In this document: positions 6,187 to 12,601 of the stretch, one piece after another
Layout: every line of letters begins with the position of its first letter
How positions within the stretch are numbered: position 1 is the stretch's first letter
Origin: JANQGH01 sp039177555
Lineage (GTDB): Bacteria > Pseudomonadota > Alphaproteobacteria > DSM-16000 > Inquilinaceae
Assembly: GCA_039177555.1 (NCBI GenBank)
Contig: JBCDFV010000080.1
Span: 1 to 12,601, forward strand
DNA length: 12,601 nt
Direction of reading: 5' to 3'
The notes under the pieces: generated by a model
Told to the model about the DNA's origin: nothing
The model's input: the letters and a program-made list of their open reading frames with translations, nothing else
Database searches by the model: none
Position numbers and translations under genes: made by a program

Positions 6187-7356
6187 ATGCAGTATCGCCC
6201 GATGACCATTGAGGACGTGCCGGGTTTCGCGCGCCTGATGCGCCTTGGCTTCGGCGACCCCGCAGCAATGACGGAGTACTACACAGAATTGCTGGGCACC
6301 GAATGGTGTCGCGGCTTGTTCGATGGCGATCGGATGGTCGCTTCGATCGGCTTCATCGACGATGCCCATCGCCTCGGTGGCGGCAGCGTCTCAACGTGGG
6401 GGGTCACCGCCGTGGGGGTTGACCCGGCCGCCAGGGGTCGCGGCGTGAGCGGGGCGCTGATCAAACAGTCGCTCGAAGAGGCGGCGAAGTCTGGCGTATC
6501 GATGATGACGCTTTATGCGTCCGCACCGGCCGTCTATCGCAAGATGGGCTACGAGCGCGCTGGCAAGATGATGGGTTACAAGGCCAAGACGGCCCAACTG
6601 GCGCTTTCCGGCAAGGCTACCGGCCGCTTCGACGTGGTTGACGCAACTGCCGATGATACGGCGAAGCAACTCGCAGAAATCCGGGAAAGCTGGCTAAAGC
6701 TCGCCAACGGACCGTTTGAGCGCAACGAAGCCTTTTGGCAGTTTCTATTGAAGCCCTACGACAAGACGGCCGACGTCTATGTCTGGCGCGATGATCAGGG
6801 GACGCCGGCAGGCTATGCCATCATCCACGAAACGCGAGAGAAGCTGGAGGTAGCCGATCTATGCGTGCCGACGGGGGATGCGGCATCGGCCATGCTCGCG
6901 TTCTTCGGCGGTTTTCGGGCGATCTTTACGGATGTCAACTGGACCGGGTCGCCGGTCGATCCGCTGATCATGGCGATGAACGATCGTTGGTGGGAAACGA
7001 CCCGGCACGAACACTGGTTCAGCCGCATCACGGACGCCGAGAAGGCGCTCAAACAGCGTGGCTATCCCGCCGGCCTGGAGGCGCGTCTATCCCTAGCCAT
7101 CGACGATCCGATACTGCCGAACAACGCGGCCACGTTTGGGATCGAGGTCGCCGACTCGACAGCGACGGTCGCTCGCGCGCCTGGCACCGACGCGTCGCTT
7201 AACTTGAGCGTGCAAAGCCTGGCCCCCTTGTTCACCGGCTTCGTCAGCGCCAGCCGTTTGGCTGCCATGGGCCGCCTGACCGGCCCAAGAGAGATGATCG
7301 AAACCGCAGACCGGGTGTTCAGCGGGCCGATGCCCTGGCTGGAAGAGTCCTTCTAA
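6187..7356 (+). CDS. Eis-like GNAT-family N-acetyltransferase
   Basis: A 389-residue protein with the length and layout of Eis (enhanced intracellular survival) acetyltransferases: an N-terminal GNAT domain, a second atypical GNAT-like domain and a C-terminal SCP2-like domain. The acetyl-CoA site is seen in VGVDPAARGRGVSGALI (77-93, RxRG at 83-86), and the VYRKMGY segment (116-122) matches the Eis region carrying the catalytic tyrosine. The chain ends in phenylalanine, as does mycobacterial Eis, whose C-terminal Phe carboxylate serves as general base; this suggests the same chemistry. The acceptor amine is unknown, so I give no gene symbol and do not claim drug resistance. The start is supported by GAGG 5 nt upstream. 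It lies 66 bp after fchA and converges on the PAS gene. Confidence 0.85.
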   Translation: MQYRPMTIEDVPGFARLMRLGFGDPAAMTEYYTELLGTEWCRGLFDGDRMVASIGFIDDAHRLGGGSVSTWGVTAVGVDPAARGRGVSGALIKQSLEEAAKSGVSMMTLYASAPAVYRKMGYERAGKMMGYKAKTAQLALSGKATGRFDVVDATADDTAKQLAEIRESWLKLANGPFERNEAFWQFLLKPYDKTADVYVWRDDQGTPAGYAIIHETREKLEVADLCVPTGDAASAMLAFFGGFRAIFTDVNWTGSPVDPLIMAMNDRWWETTRHEHWFSRITDAEKALKQRGYPAGLEARLSLAIDDPILPNNAATFGIEVADSTATVARAPGTDASLNLSVQSLAPLFTGFVSASRLAAMGRLTGPREMIETADRVFSGPMPWLEESF

Positions 7357-7384
7357 CCGGGCCAGTCCCGAGCCGTCAGCCCGG
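7357..7384. terminator. Possible bidirectional terminator between convergent genes
   Basis: CCGGGC (7357-7362) and GCCCGG (7379-7384) form a 6-bp stem around a 16-nt loop. It begins right after the Eis-like stop and includes the stop codon of the PAS gene on the other strand. There is no T-tract on either side, so intrinsic termination is uncertain. Confidence 0.25.
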
Positions 7385-7711
7385 GATGACGAACGAAATG
7401 CCGAAGACGAGCCTTCGGCCGTCGAGCTCGTCGACCCATTTGCAAACGCTCAGCGTCGCCTTGCCATGGTCGGAATGATCGACGACCTCATGCACGAAAT
7501 CGGTCTGGCCCGTCTCCAGAACCTCGCGGTCGTTCTTGACCAGGGCCTCGGCGTTGGCCTTCCAAACCAGCTCGCTGTCCAGCTTGCCGACGACGTTCTC
7601 GCCGGCGAGGTCGCAAATGGCGCGATTGCCCCAGAGATAGCGCCAATCCTCGTCCTTCACCCAAACGAGAAAGGGCACATTTTCGAACGCCTCAAGGTCT
7701 TTGATCTGCAT
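7376..7711 (-). CDS. Stand-alone PAS-domain protein
   Basis: A 111-residue protein that is a single PAS domain (PAS_4-like) and nothing else. Features are the VPFLVWVKDEDWRYLWGNRA opening (residues 12-31), the VGKLDSELVW turn (41-50; usual GKTDxDLxW), ND-REVLETG (60-68), and a closing beta hairpin LDGRRLVFGISFVI. There is no kinase, GGDEF, HTH or membrane segment, so signalling would need a partner protein. The ligand is not evident; the single Cys90 is not in a flavin-binding motif. The start ATG at 7711 has a purine-rich GGGGGA site 4 nt upstream. It lies 90 bp after the DUF1467 gene on the same strand and could be the last gene of that operon or a separate unit; I found no convincing promoter in the gap. 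It converges on the Eis-like gene, with 19 bp between stops. Confidence 0.82.
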   Translation of the reverse strand: MQIKDLEAFENVPFLVWVKDEDWRYLWGNRAICDLAGENVVGKLDSELVWKANAEALVKNDREVLETGQTDFVHEVVDHSDHGKATLSVCKWVDELDGRRLVFGISFVIPG

Positions 7712-7801
7712 GGTTCCCCCACTTACTGCGGATCCTGTACCAACTTGGCGATGATACCGAACGATACAGCGGCCGAGGCTGCAACTGCCAGGCTTGCCCA
7801 G

Positions 7802-8050
7802 CTACATTTCCGCGGCCCAATCGCGGAAGGAAATCAGTTCGGCCTCGATCACCAGGAAAATGGCCAGCCACACGACGATCGAGATCGCCGTCGTGACCAC
7901 CAGCTTCAGCGCCAGACGCGTCCGTTTCGGCGCTCCGTACGCATGGCCCTTTTCCGGCTCGGTTTCCAGCCTGATGCCCCAGGGCAGCACGGCGAACAGA
8001 ACCACCCACCAGACCATGACAAAGACCGCGATGCCTGAGACCCAGCCCAT
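7802..8050 (-). CDS. DUF1467 family two-helix membrane protein
   Basis: An 82-residue inner-membrane protein of unknown function. Two hydrophobic helices, at about 4-26 (MVWWVVLFAVLPWGI region) and 47-69, flank a short basic and polar loop with EKGHAYGAPKR. The WW-x2-LFAVLPWG-(I/V)-R and GHAxGAP blocks are what I recall as typical of DUF1467 proteins, which commonly follow mce in alphaproteobacteria. The ATG at 8050 is 3 bp after the mce stop, so it is almost certainly co-translated with it. In many relatives proS (prolyl-tRNA synthetase) follows; here a PAS gene does. The family name is from memory of the motif and gene order. Confidence 0.78.
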   Translation of the reverse strand: MGWVSGIAVFVMVWWVVLFAVLPWGIRLETEPEKGHAYGAPKRTRLALKLVVTTAISIVVWLAIFLVIEAELISFRDWAAEM

Positions 8051-8053
8051 AGC

Positions 8054-8458
8054 TCACGCCTGCTCCAGCTCGGTCAGCACGCCATCCATGTCCTTGGGGT
8101 GCAGGAACAGAACCGGCTTGCCGTGCGCGCCGATCTTGGGCTCGCCATCGCCGAGCACGCGCAGGCCTTCGGCCACCAGCCGGTCGCGCGCGCCGCGAAT
8201 GTCGTCGACCTCGTAGCACAGATGATGAATGCCGCCGGCCTGGTGGCGTTCCAGAAACCCGGCAATCGGCGATGCGTCCCCAAGCGGATGCAACAGCTCG
8301 ATCTTGGTGTTGGGCACGGTTACGAAGATCGTCGTCACCCCGTGCTCGGGCAAGTCGACGGGGTCCGACACTTCGACCCCGAGCAGATCGCGATACCGCG
8401 CGGCCGCCACGTCGAGGTCCGGCACCGCGATCGCAACATGGTTCAACCGGCCGATCAC
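8054..8458 (-). CDS. mce: Methylmalonyl-CoA epimerase
   Basis: A 134-residue glyoxalase/VOC-superfamily protein that interconverts (S)- and (R)-methylmalonyl-CoA, linking propionyl-CoA carboxylase to methylmalonyl-CoA mutase. Two beta-alpha-beta-beta-beta modules are visible. Metal-site candidates are His7 (LNHVAIAVPDL), Glu54 (TKIELLHP), a His of GGIHHLCYEV (78-79) and Glu130 (GVLTELEQ), matching the epimerase pattern. Length is typical. The start is a GTG at 8458 overlapping the rnj stop (GTGA); there is no Shine-Dalgarno sequence, so translation likely depends on rnj. The RNase J-epimerase-DUF1467 order is the usual alphaproteobacterial arrangement. Other VOC proteins share the fold, but the motif set and context favour Mce. 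Confidence 0.9.
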   Translation of the reverse strand: MIGRLNHVAIAVPDLDVAAARYRDLLGVEVSDPVDLPEHGVTTIFVTVPNTKIELLHPLGDASPIAGFLERHQAGGIHHLCYEVDDIRGARDRLVAEGLRVLGDGEPKIGAHGKPVLFLHPKDMDGVLTELEQA

Positions 8459-10134
8459 AGCGCCACCACGTGCACTTCCGTGACCGGCTTCTTGCCGTAC
8501 CAGCGCTTCACCGCCCGGCGCAGCGACCGGCGCACGGCCTCGCGCACTGTCTCAACATCAAGCCGGCCGTTCTTCGGCAGATCGTTGAAGGCCTCCGCCG
8601 CGACGTCGCTCAGGTCCGCCTGGGCTTCCTCCACCGCCTGCTCGTCCTCCAGGCCCAGCATGGTGACGCCCGGGTCGGCCGCCAACCGGCCGCGCGGATC
8701 GATCACGAGGCTGGCCATGATCGCGCCGTTGTAGGACAGCCGATGGCGGGTGCGCAACGTATCGCCGGTCAGCGCGATCAAGCGACCGCCGTCATAGCCA
8801 AGGCGGTCTGCCGGCACGTGATCGACCGCCGCGACCGGGCCGGGCGCTAGGCGTATCACCGCGCCATCCCCAGGAATCAGCGTTTCGGGCACCTGGCATG
8901 ATTTCGCCAAGGCGGCATGGGCCTTCATGTGGCGCATCTCACCATGAACCGGGATGGAGATGGCCGGCCGCAGCCACTGATAAAGCTGCGTCAGCTCATC
9001 GACAGCCGGGTGACCCGAGACATGGATCGGCTTCACCGGCGCTTCGTCCGGCGTGATGACCTCGACGCCCTGGGCCGCCAGGGCGTTTTGAACCCGGCCG
9101 ATTGCCTTTTCGTTGCCGGGAATGTCGCGGGCGGAATAGATCACGCAGTCCCCCGGCTCCAGCACCACGTCGGGATGATCGCCATGGGCGATGCGCGTCA
9201 TGGCCGAGCGCGGCTCACCCTGGCTGCCGGCGACGACCAGCACGACCTTGTCGTTGGGCATGAAGCCGGCGTCATGCTCGTTGAGAAAGGGCTCTGGAAC
9301 GTCGATATAGCCCGTTTCGGTCGCCGCGGCGTGGATGCGCCACAATGACCGGCCGACCAGGGCGCAGTGGCGGCCGTTGGCGTGGGCCGCGTGAGCGACC
9401 GAGTTTAGCCGGACGACGTTGGATGAAAAGCAGGTCACGGCGACCCGGCCCGTCTTCTGCCCGATCACCTCCGTCAGGGCACGCCGCACGTCGGCCTCCG
9501 ACCCGGACACGCCAGGCTCCAGCGCGTTGGTGCTGTCGCCGACCAGCGCCAGCACGCCCTCGTCGCCCAAACGTCGCAGGGCGCCCTCGTCGGCGACATC
9601 GCCGAGCAGCGGATCGGGGTCGAGCTTCCAATCGCCGCTATGCACCACCAGCCCGGCAGGGGTTCGGATGGCAAGCGCGCTTGGTTCCGGGATCGAGTGG
9701 GTCATAGACACCAGCTCGACCGAAAAGGGGTCGAGATCGACCGTGCCGGACAGGGGCAGTTCGATGATCTCGACCCGATCGGCAAAGTCGCTCTCGCGCA
9801 GTTTCAGGCGCAGAAAGGCCGCCGTGAACGGCGTCGCGTAGATCGGGCAGCCCAGCCGTGGCCACAGGTAGGGCAGCGCGCCGAGATGGTCCTCATGGGC
9901 ATGGGTCAGCACCAGCCCGACGAGGTCGTCGCGCCGTTCCTCGATGAAGCCCGGGTCGGCCATCAATATGTCGATGCCGGGATGGCGTTCGTCGCCAAAG
10001 GCGATGCCGCAATCCACCATCAGCCATTTGCCGGCATAGCCGTACAGGTTCATGTTCATGCCGATTTCGCCGGATCCACCCAAGGGCAGGAAGATCAACT
10101 CCGAATCGGGTTTTAGGGACGTGGAAATGGTCAC
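8455..10134 (-). CDS. rnj: Ribonuclease J
   Basis: A 559-residue metallo-beta-lactamase/beta-CASP ribonuclease with 5'-3' exonuclease and endonuclease potential, acting in mRNA decay and rRNA maturation. The zinc-site motif THAHEDHLG gives His78, His80, Asp82 and His83. Other family blocks are MTHSIPE (His146), HSGDWK (Asp168), GDSTN (200-203), CFSSNVVR (235-242), SQGEP (304-308), HVSGHP (371-376) and PVHGEMRHM (395-403). A C-terminal domain follows, ending in the basic helix RRSLRRAVKRWYGKK. The start is a GTG at 10134 overlapping the coaX stop (GTGA). Length matches RNase J1-type enzymes. Nothing unusual is seen in the active site. Confidence 0.95.
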   Translation of the reverse strand: MTISTSLKPDSELIFLPLGGSGEIGMNMNLYGYAGKWLMVDCGIAFGDERHPGIDILMADPGFIEERRDDLVGLVLTHAHEDHLGALPYLWPRLGCPIYATPFTAAFLRLKLRESDFADRVEIIELPLSGTVDLDPFSVELVSMTHSIPEPSALAIRTPAGLVVHSGDWKLDPDPLLGDVADEGALRRLGDEGVLALVGDSTNALEPGVSGSEADVRRALTEVIGQKTGRVAVTCFSSNVVRLNSVAHAAHANGRHCALVGRSLWRIHAAATETGYIDVPEPFLNEHDAGFMPNDKVVLVVAGSQGEPRSAMTRIAHGDHPDVVLEPGDCVIYSARDIPGNEKAIGRVQNALAAQGVEVITPDEAPVKPIHVSGHPAVDELTQLYQWLRPAISIPVHGEMRHMKAHAALAKSCQVPETLIPGDGAVIRLAPGPVAAVDHVPADRLGYDGGRLIALTGDTLRTRHRLSYNGAIMASLVIDPRGRLAADPGVTMLGLEDEQAVEEAQADLSDVAAEAFNDLPKNGRLDVETVREAVRRSLRRAVKRWYGKKPVTEVHVVAL

Positions 10135-10907
10135 GCCTTTCGGTTCAGGTGATAGATGTGAATCAGCCCGCGCATCGTCAGCTGGTCATCGATATGGTCG
10201 ATGACATCCGTCGACCGGATGAACAACTTGGACAGACCGCCCGTGCCGATGACCAGCATCGGCCGGCCATATTCCCGCTTGATGCGGGCCACGATGCCCT
10301 CGATCAAGCCGACATAGCCCCAGAAGATGCCCGAACGCATGCATTGGATCGTAGATTTGCCGATCGCCGCCTCCGGTTCCATGATCTCGATCCGAGGCAG
10401 CTTTGCCGCGACCTGGTGCAAGGCATCCAAGGACGGGTTTGGGCCAGGCGCGATGGCGCCGCCGGCATAATTGCCGTCCTCGTCGACCACGTCGAAGGTC
10501 GTCGCGGTTCCGATATCGAGCACGATCAAGGGCGGCTCGAAACTCATGCGGGCACCGACCGTGTTGACCAGCCGGTCCGCACCCGCTTCCGACGGGTTCT
10601 TGATCTTCGCCTCGACGCCGAGTTCGACGCCCTCGGCGCCAACGATCAGGGCCTCGCAGCTATAGTGGTGGCGGCACAGACCCAAGAGGTTGAAGGTCGC
10701 GGACGGCACGACACTGGCGATGATGGCGCCGCTGATCTCGATCGGCCGGATCCGGCTCAAGGCCATCAACTGATTCAGCCAGACCGCATATTCGTCCGAC
10801 GTACGCCGCGCATCGGTCGAGATGCGCCAATGGCCGCGCATCTTGCTGTCGTCGTCGAACAGCGCGAAGACGGTGTTGGTATTGCCGGCGTCGATGGTCA
10901 GAAGCAT
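10131..10907 (-). CDS. coaX: Type III pantothenate kinase
   Basis: A 258-residue CoaX that phosphorylates pantothenate, the first step of CoA synthesis, in the cytoplasm. ASKHA-fold motifs are present: DAGNTN (6-11, phosphate loop), SEAGADRLVN (106-115, with the conserved Asp111), LDIGTATTFDVV (130-141), GGAIAPGPNPSLDAL (149-163), and IGKSTIQCMRSG then GYVGLIEG (182-204). In the fourth block Pro156 stands where leucine is usual (PGL), a small oddity. The ATG at 10907 was chosen because the family begins MLL-x-DxGNT; an ORF reaching 11087 would overlap birA. It starts 17 bp after the birA stop, without a clear ribosome site, and its stop overlaps rnj. Confidence 0.94.
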   Translation of the reverse strand: MLLTIDAGNTNTVFALFDDDSKMRGHWRISTDARRTSDEYAVWLNQLMALSRIRPIEISGAIIASVVPSATFNLLGLCRHHYSCEALIVGAEGVELGVEAKIKNPSEAGADRLVNTVGARMSFEPPLIVLDIGTATTFDVVDEDGNYAGGAIAPGPNPSLDALHQVAAKLPRIEIMEPEAAIGKSTIQCMRSGIFWGYVGLIEGIVARIKREYGRPMLVIGTGGLSKLFIRSTDVIDHIDDQLTMRGLIHIYHLNRKA

Positions 10908-10924
10908 GGGGTTAGCAACATAGC

Positions 10925-11707
10925 TTAGCCGCCTGCCAAGATGAGGTCGCCTGCGGCAATCGTCCGCCGCCCGCCGTCCGGCAAGCCAAGGATCAAGGCA
11001 CCGTTGCCGTCCAGATCGAGGAAGCGCCCGGCGATCGTTTGCGCGCCATGGCCAACGCGAACCGATCCGCCCACACCCGCCGCCCAATCCAACCAGTGCG
11101 GCCGGATCGCGTCGAAGCCGTCGGTGACCCAGCGGTCTACCAAGATGTTCAGGCGTGCCAGGTAGCCTTCGAGAACGCTGGCCGGCGTCGCATCCCGCGC
11201 GCCGAGATCGACAAGGGAAACTGTCGGTCGCTCAGCGAGCGCCGGATGACTGACGATGTTCACGCCGCTGCCGATCACGACCCACTCCACCCGTTCGCGG
11301 TCGGCCCCGGCCGATTCCAACAGCAGACCGGAGATTTTAGCATCGTCGACCAGGACGTCGTTGGGCCATTTGACCCGAACGGCGCCGCCCGGAACGAAAC
11401 CCGCCAGCGCCTCCGCCATGGCAAGGGCCGCGACCAGCGAGAGCTGGGCGACCAACGCCGGCAGTACCGTGGGCCTTAGAAGGACGCTGACGTAAAGATT
11501 ACCTAGCGGCGACGACCACGCCCGGCCCTGGCGGCCGCGCCCTGCCTGTTGCTGTTCCGCCAGCACAACAGTGCCATGGGCCGCGCCCTCTTGGGCAAGA
11601 TCCTTGGCGATGTCGTTCGTGCTGGTGACGCTGCCGTGTCGGTAGAGCGCCCAACCGGGCGGCAGCGCGATATCGCGGTCGGTTCCGCCGGCCGGCCCGA
11701 CGGTCAT
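10925..11707 (-). CDS. birA: Biotin--[acetyl-CoA-carboxylase] ligase, monofunctional
   Basis: A 260-residue biotin protein ligase that forms biotinyl-AMP and attaches biotin to carboxylase carrier proteins. Motifs: STND (29-32), GRGRQGRAW (56-64, biotinyl-AMP loop), KWPNDVLV (113-120), KISGLLLE (124-131) and VIGSGVNI (144-151). A C-terminal SH3-like cap follows (near VGGSVRVG and AGRFLDLD). The N-terminal winged-helix DNA-binding domain of E. coli BirA is absent, so this is a class I ligase without a repressor role. The ATG at 11707 overlaps the nuoN stop (ATGA), the common alphaproteobacterial nuoN-birA coupling. Partners such as propionyl-CoA carboxylase are not in the window, although mce in the same operon uses their product. 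Confidence 0.94.
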   Translation of the reverse strand: MTVGPAGGTDRDIALPPGWALYRHGSVTSTNDIAKDLAQEGAAHGTVVLAEQQQAGRGRQGRAWSSPLGNLYVSVLLRPTVLPALVAQLSLVAALAMAEALAGFVPGGAVRVKWPNDVLVDDAKISGLLLESAGADRERVEWVVIGSGVNIVSHPALAERPTVSLVDLGARDATPASVLEGYLARLNILVDRWVTDGFDAIRPHWLDWAAGVGGSVRVGHGAQTIAGRFLDLDGNGALILGLPDGGRRTIAAGDLILAGG

Positions 11708-12601
11708 CCGGCGAACAGCGAGCGCGCCGCTTGGGCGGCCGGATCCAGGATCAAGGCCGGGAAGACGAAGAACAGCGTGGTGAACAGGCCTGTCGCCCCC
11801 AGGACCACGACCATGTCGCGGCCGATCGGACGGTCCAGCTTTTCGACCGGATCGTCGAAATACATCAGCTTGATGATGCGCAGATAATAGAAAGCCGCCA
11901 CGACGCTGGTCAGCACGCCGATGATGGCAAGCGTGTACAGCCCCGCCTCAAGCGCCGCCTGGAACACGAACAGCTTGCCGAAGAAACCGGCCAGCGGCGG
12001 GATGCCGGCCATCGAGAACATGAAGATGGCCAGCACCAGGGCCATCATCGGGTTGGTCTTGCTCAACCCCGCCAGGTCGCGGATGCCCTCGACCGCGCGG
12101 CCATTAACCCGCATGCACAGGATGCAGGCGAAGGTGCCGACATTCATGGCCAGATAGATCGACATGTAGACGATCAGCCCGCGCACCCCGTCCTGCGATC
12201 CGGCGGCCAGACCGACAAGCGCGTAACCGACATGGCCGATCGACGAATAGGCCATCAGCCGCTTGATGTTGGTCTGCACCAGGGCGGCAAAGGCACCCAG
12301 CGCCATCGACAGGATCGAGGTGACGACGATGATCTGCTGCCACTGCGCTACCAGGTCACCGAAAGGTTCGATCAGCACGCGGGTGAACAGCGCGATCGCC
12401 GCGATCTTGGGTGCGACGGCGAAGAAGGCCGTGACCGGTGTCGGTGCACCCTCATAGACGTCCGGCGTCCACATGTGGAACGGCACAGCGGAGACTTTGA
12501 AACCAAGCCCCGCGATCAAGAAGACCAATCCAAAGAGCAATCCAAGGCTCATCTCACCTTCGGACGCGGTTTGAATGATCCCGGAGAACAGCGTGGTGCC
12601 C
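11704..12601 (-). CDS. nuoN: NADH-quinone oxidoreductase subunit N, C-terminal part
   Basis: The gene runs off the right edge; about 298 C-terminal residues are visible of the roughly 480 usual. NuoN is an antiporter-like proton-pumping subunit of respiratory complex I in the inner membrane. Highly conserved segments are present: FKVSAVPFHMWTPDVYEGAP with the functional transmembrane lysine, PTPVTAFFAVAPK, QTNIKRLMAYSSIGHVGY (a second conserved lysine region) and SMAGIPPLAGFFGK. I count about eight hydrophobic helices, the last near VVVLGATGLFTTLFFVFPAL. An in-frame ATG at 12552 is internal, not the start; the frame is open to the window edge, reading GTTLFSGIIQTASEGE before it. It is normally the last nuo gene, and birA overlaps its stop. 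Confidence 0.96.
   Translation of the reverse strand, partial: GTTLFSGIIQTASEGEMSLGLLFGLVFLIAGLGFKVSAVPFHMWTPDVYEGAPTPVTAFFAVAPKIAAIALFTRVLIEPFGDLVAQWQQIIVVTSILSMALGAFAALVQTNIKRLMAYSSIGHVGYALVGLAAGSQDGVRGLIVYMSIYLAMNVGTFACILCMRVNGRAVEGIRDLAGLSKTNPMMALVLAIFMFSMAGIPPLAGFFGKLFVFQAALEAGLYTLAIIGVLTSVVAAFYYLRIIKLMYFDDPVEKLDRPIGRDMVVVLGATGLFTTLFFVFPALILDPAAQAARSLFAG

Noticed and set aside
7753..7767. GATAC direct repeat with 10-bp period upstream of the PAS gene
   Set aside because: Only 5 bp per copy and no linked promoter at proper spacing; expected by chance at this length.
7712..7801. Terminator or promoter between DUF1467 and the PAS gene
   Set aside because: TTGCAG and TATCAT occur on the minus strand but 22 bp apart, and only short imperfect stems are visible.
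10149..10928. 259-codon plus-strand ORF opposite coaX
   Set aside because: Antisense shadow of a clearly recognised gene, with no domain and an unusual His/Arg/Asp-rich composition.

Overview
The window is GC-rich, gene-dense chromosomal DNA from a proteobacterium, most likely an alphaproteobacterium and perhaps of the Rhodospirillales. The evidence is the gene order nuoN-birA-coaX-rnj-mce-DUF1467, a familiar alphaproteobacterial arrangement, together with an RNase J gene, a ribF-ileS pair and the style of the proteins. All taxonomic statements are inference from gene content and order. I see no tRNA, rRNA, CRISPR array, insertion sequence or phage gene.

Layout by coordinate. (1) 1-1838, minus strand: maoC-like hydratase, ribF and the first codons of ileS. 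A 232-bp ribF-ileS gap holds two strong hairpins. The maoC gene has a good sigma70-type promoter at 1890-1918. (2) 1953-4463, minus strand: folK (pterin pyrophosphokinase), a small secreted protein of unknown function, and an amidase-signature enzyme. These are packed with a 4-bp gap and a 4-nt GTGA overlap. (3) 4464-4627: divergent control region. (4) 4628-6120, plus strand: a divergent FolD-type methylene-tetrahydrofolate dehydrogenase overlapping by ATGA with an FchA/FTCD-type cyclohydrolase or cyclodeaminase. (5) 6187-7356, plus strand: an Eis-like GNAT acetyltransferase preceded by a tandem dyad repeat over its putative promoter. (6) 12601-7376, minus strand: the 3' part of nuoN (complex I), birA (biotin ligase), coaX (type III pantothenate kinase), rnj (RNase J), mce (methylmalonyl-CoA epimerase), a two-helix DUF1467 membrane protein, and then, after a 90-bp gap, a stand-alone PAS-domain protein.

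Functional themes are cofactor supply (FAD by RibF, CoA by CoaX, protein biotinylation by BirA, folate by FolK, one-carbon folate chemistry by FolD and FchA) and CoA-linked acid metabolism (Mce, MaoC). BirA, CoaX and Mce make sense together: biotin-dependent propionyl-CoA carboxylase feeds the epimerase. Translational coupling is heavy, with five 4-nt start/stop overlaps.

The observations most worth a second look are: the FolD-like protein with several non-canonical motifs, including Gln-to-Glu at the position that supports cyclohydrolase activity, coupled to a separate cyclohydrolase-family gene; the tandem 14-bp operator-like repeat before the Eis-like gene; the two alternative-pairing hairpins before ileS; and the secreted orphan protein between folK and the amidase.
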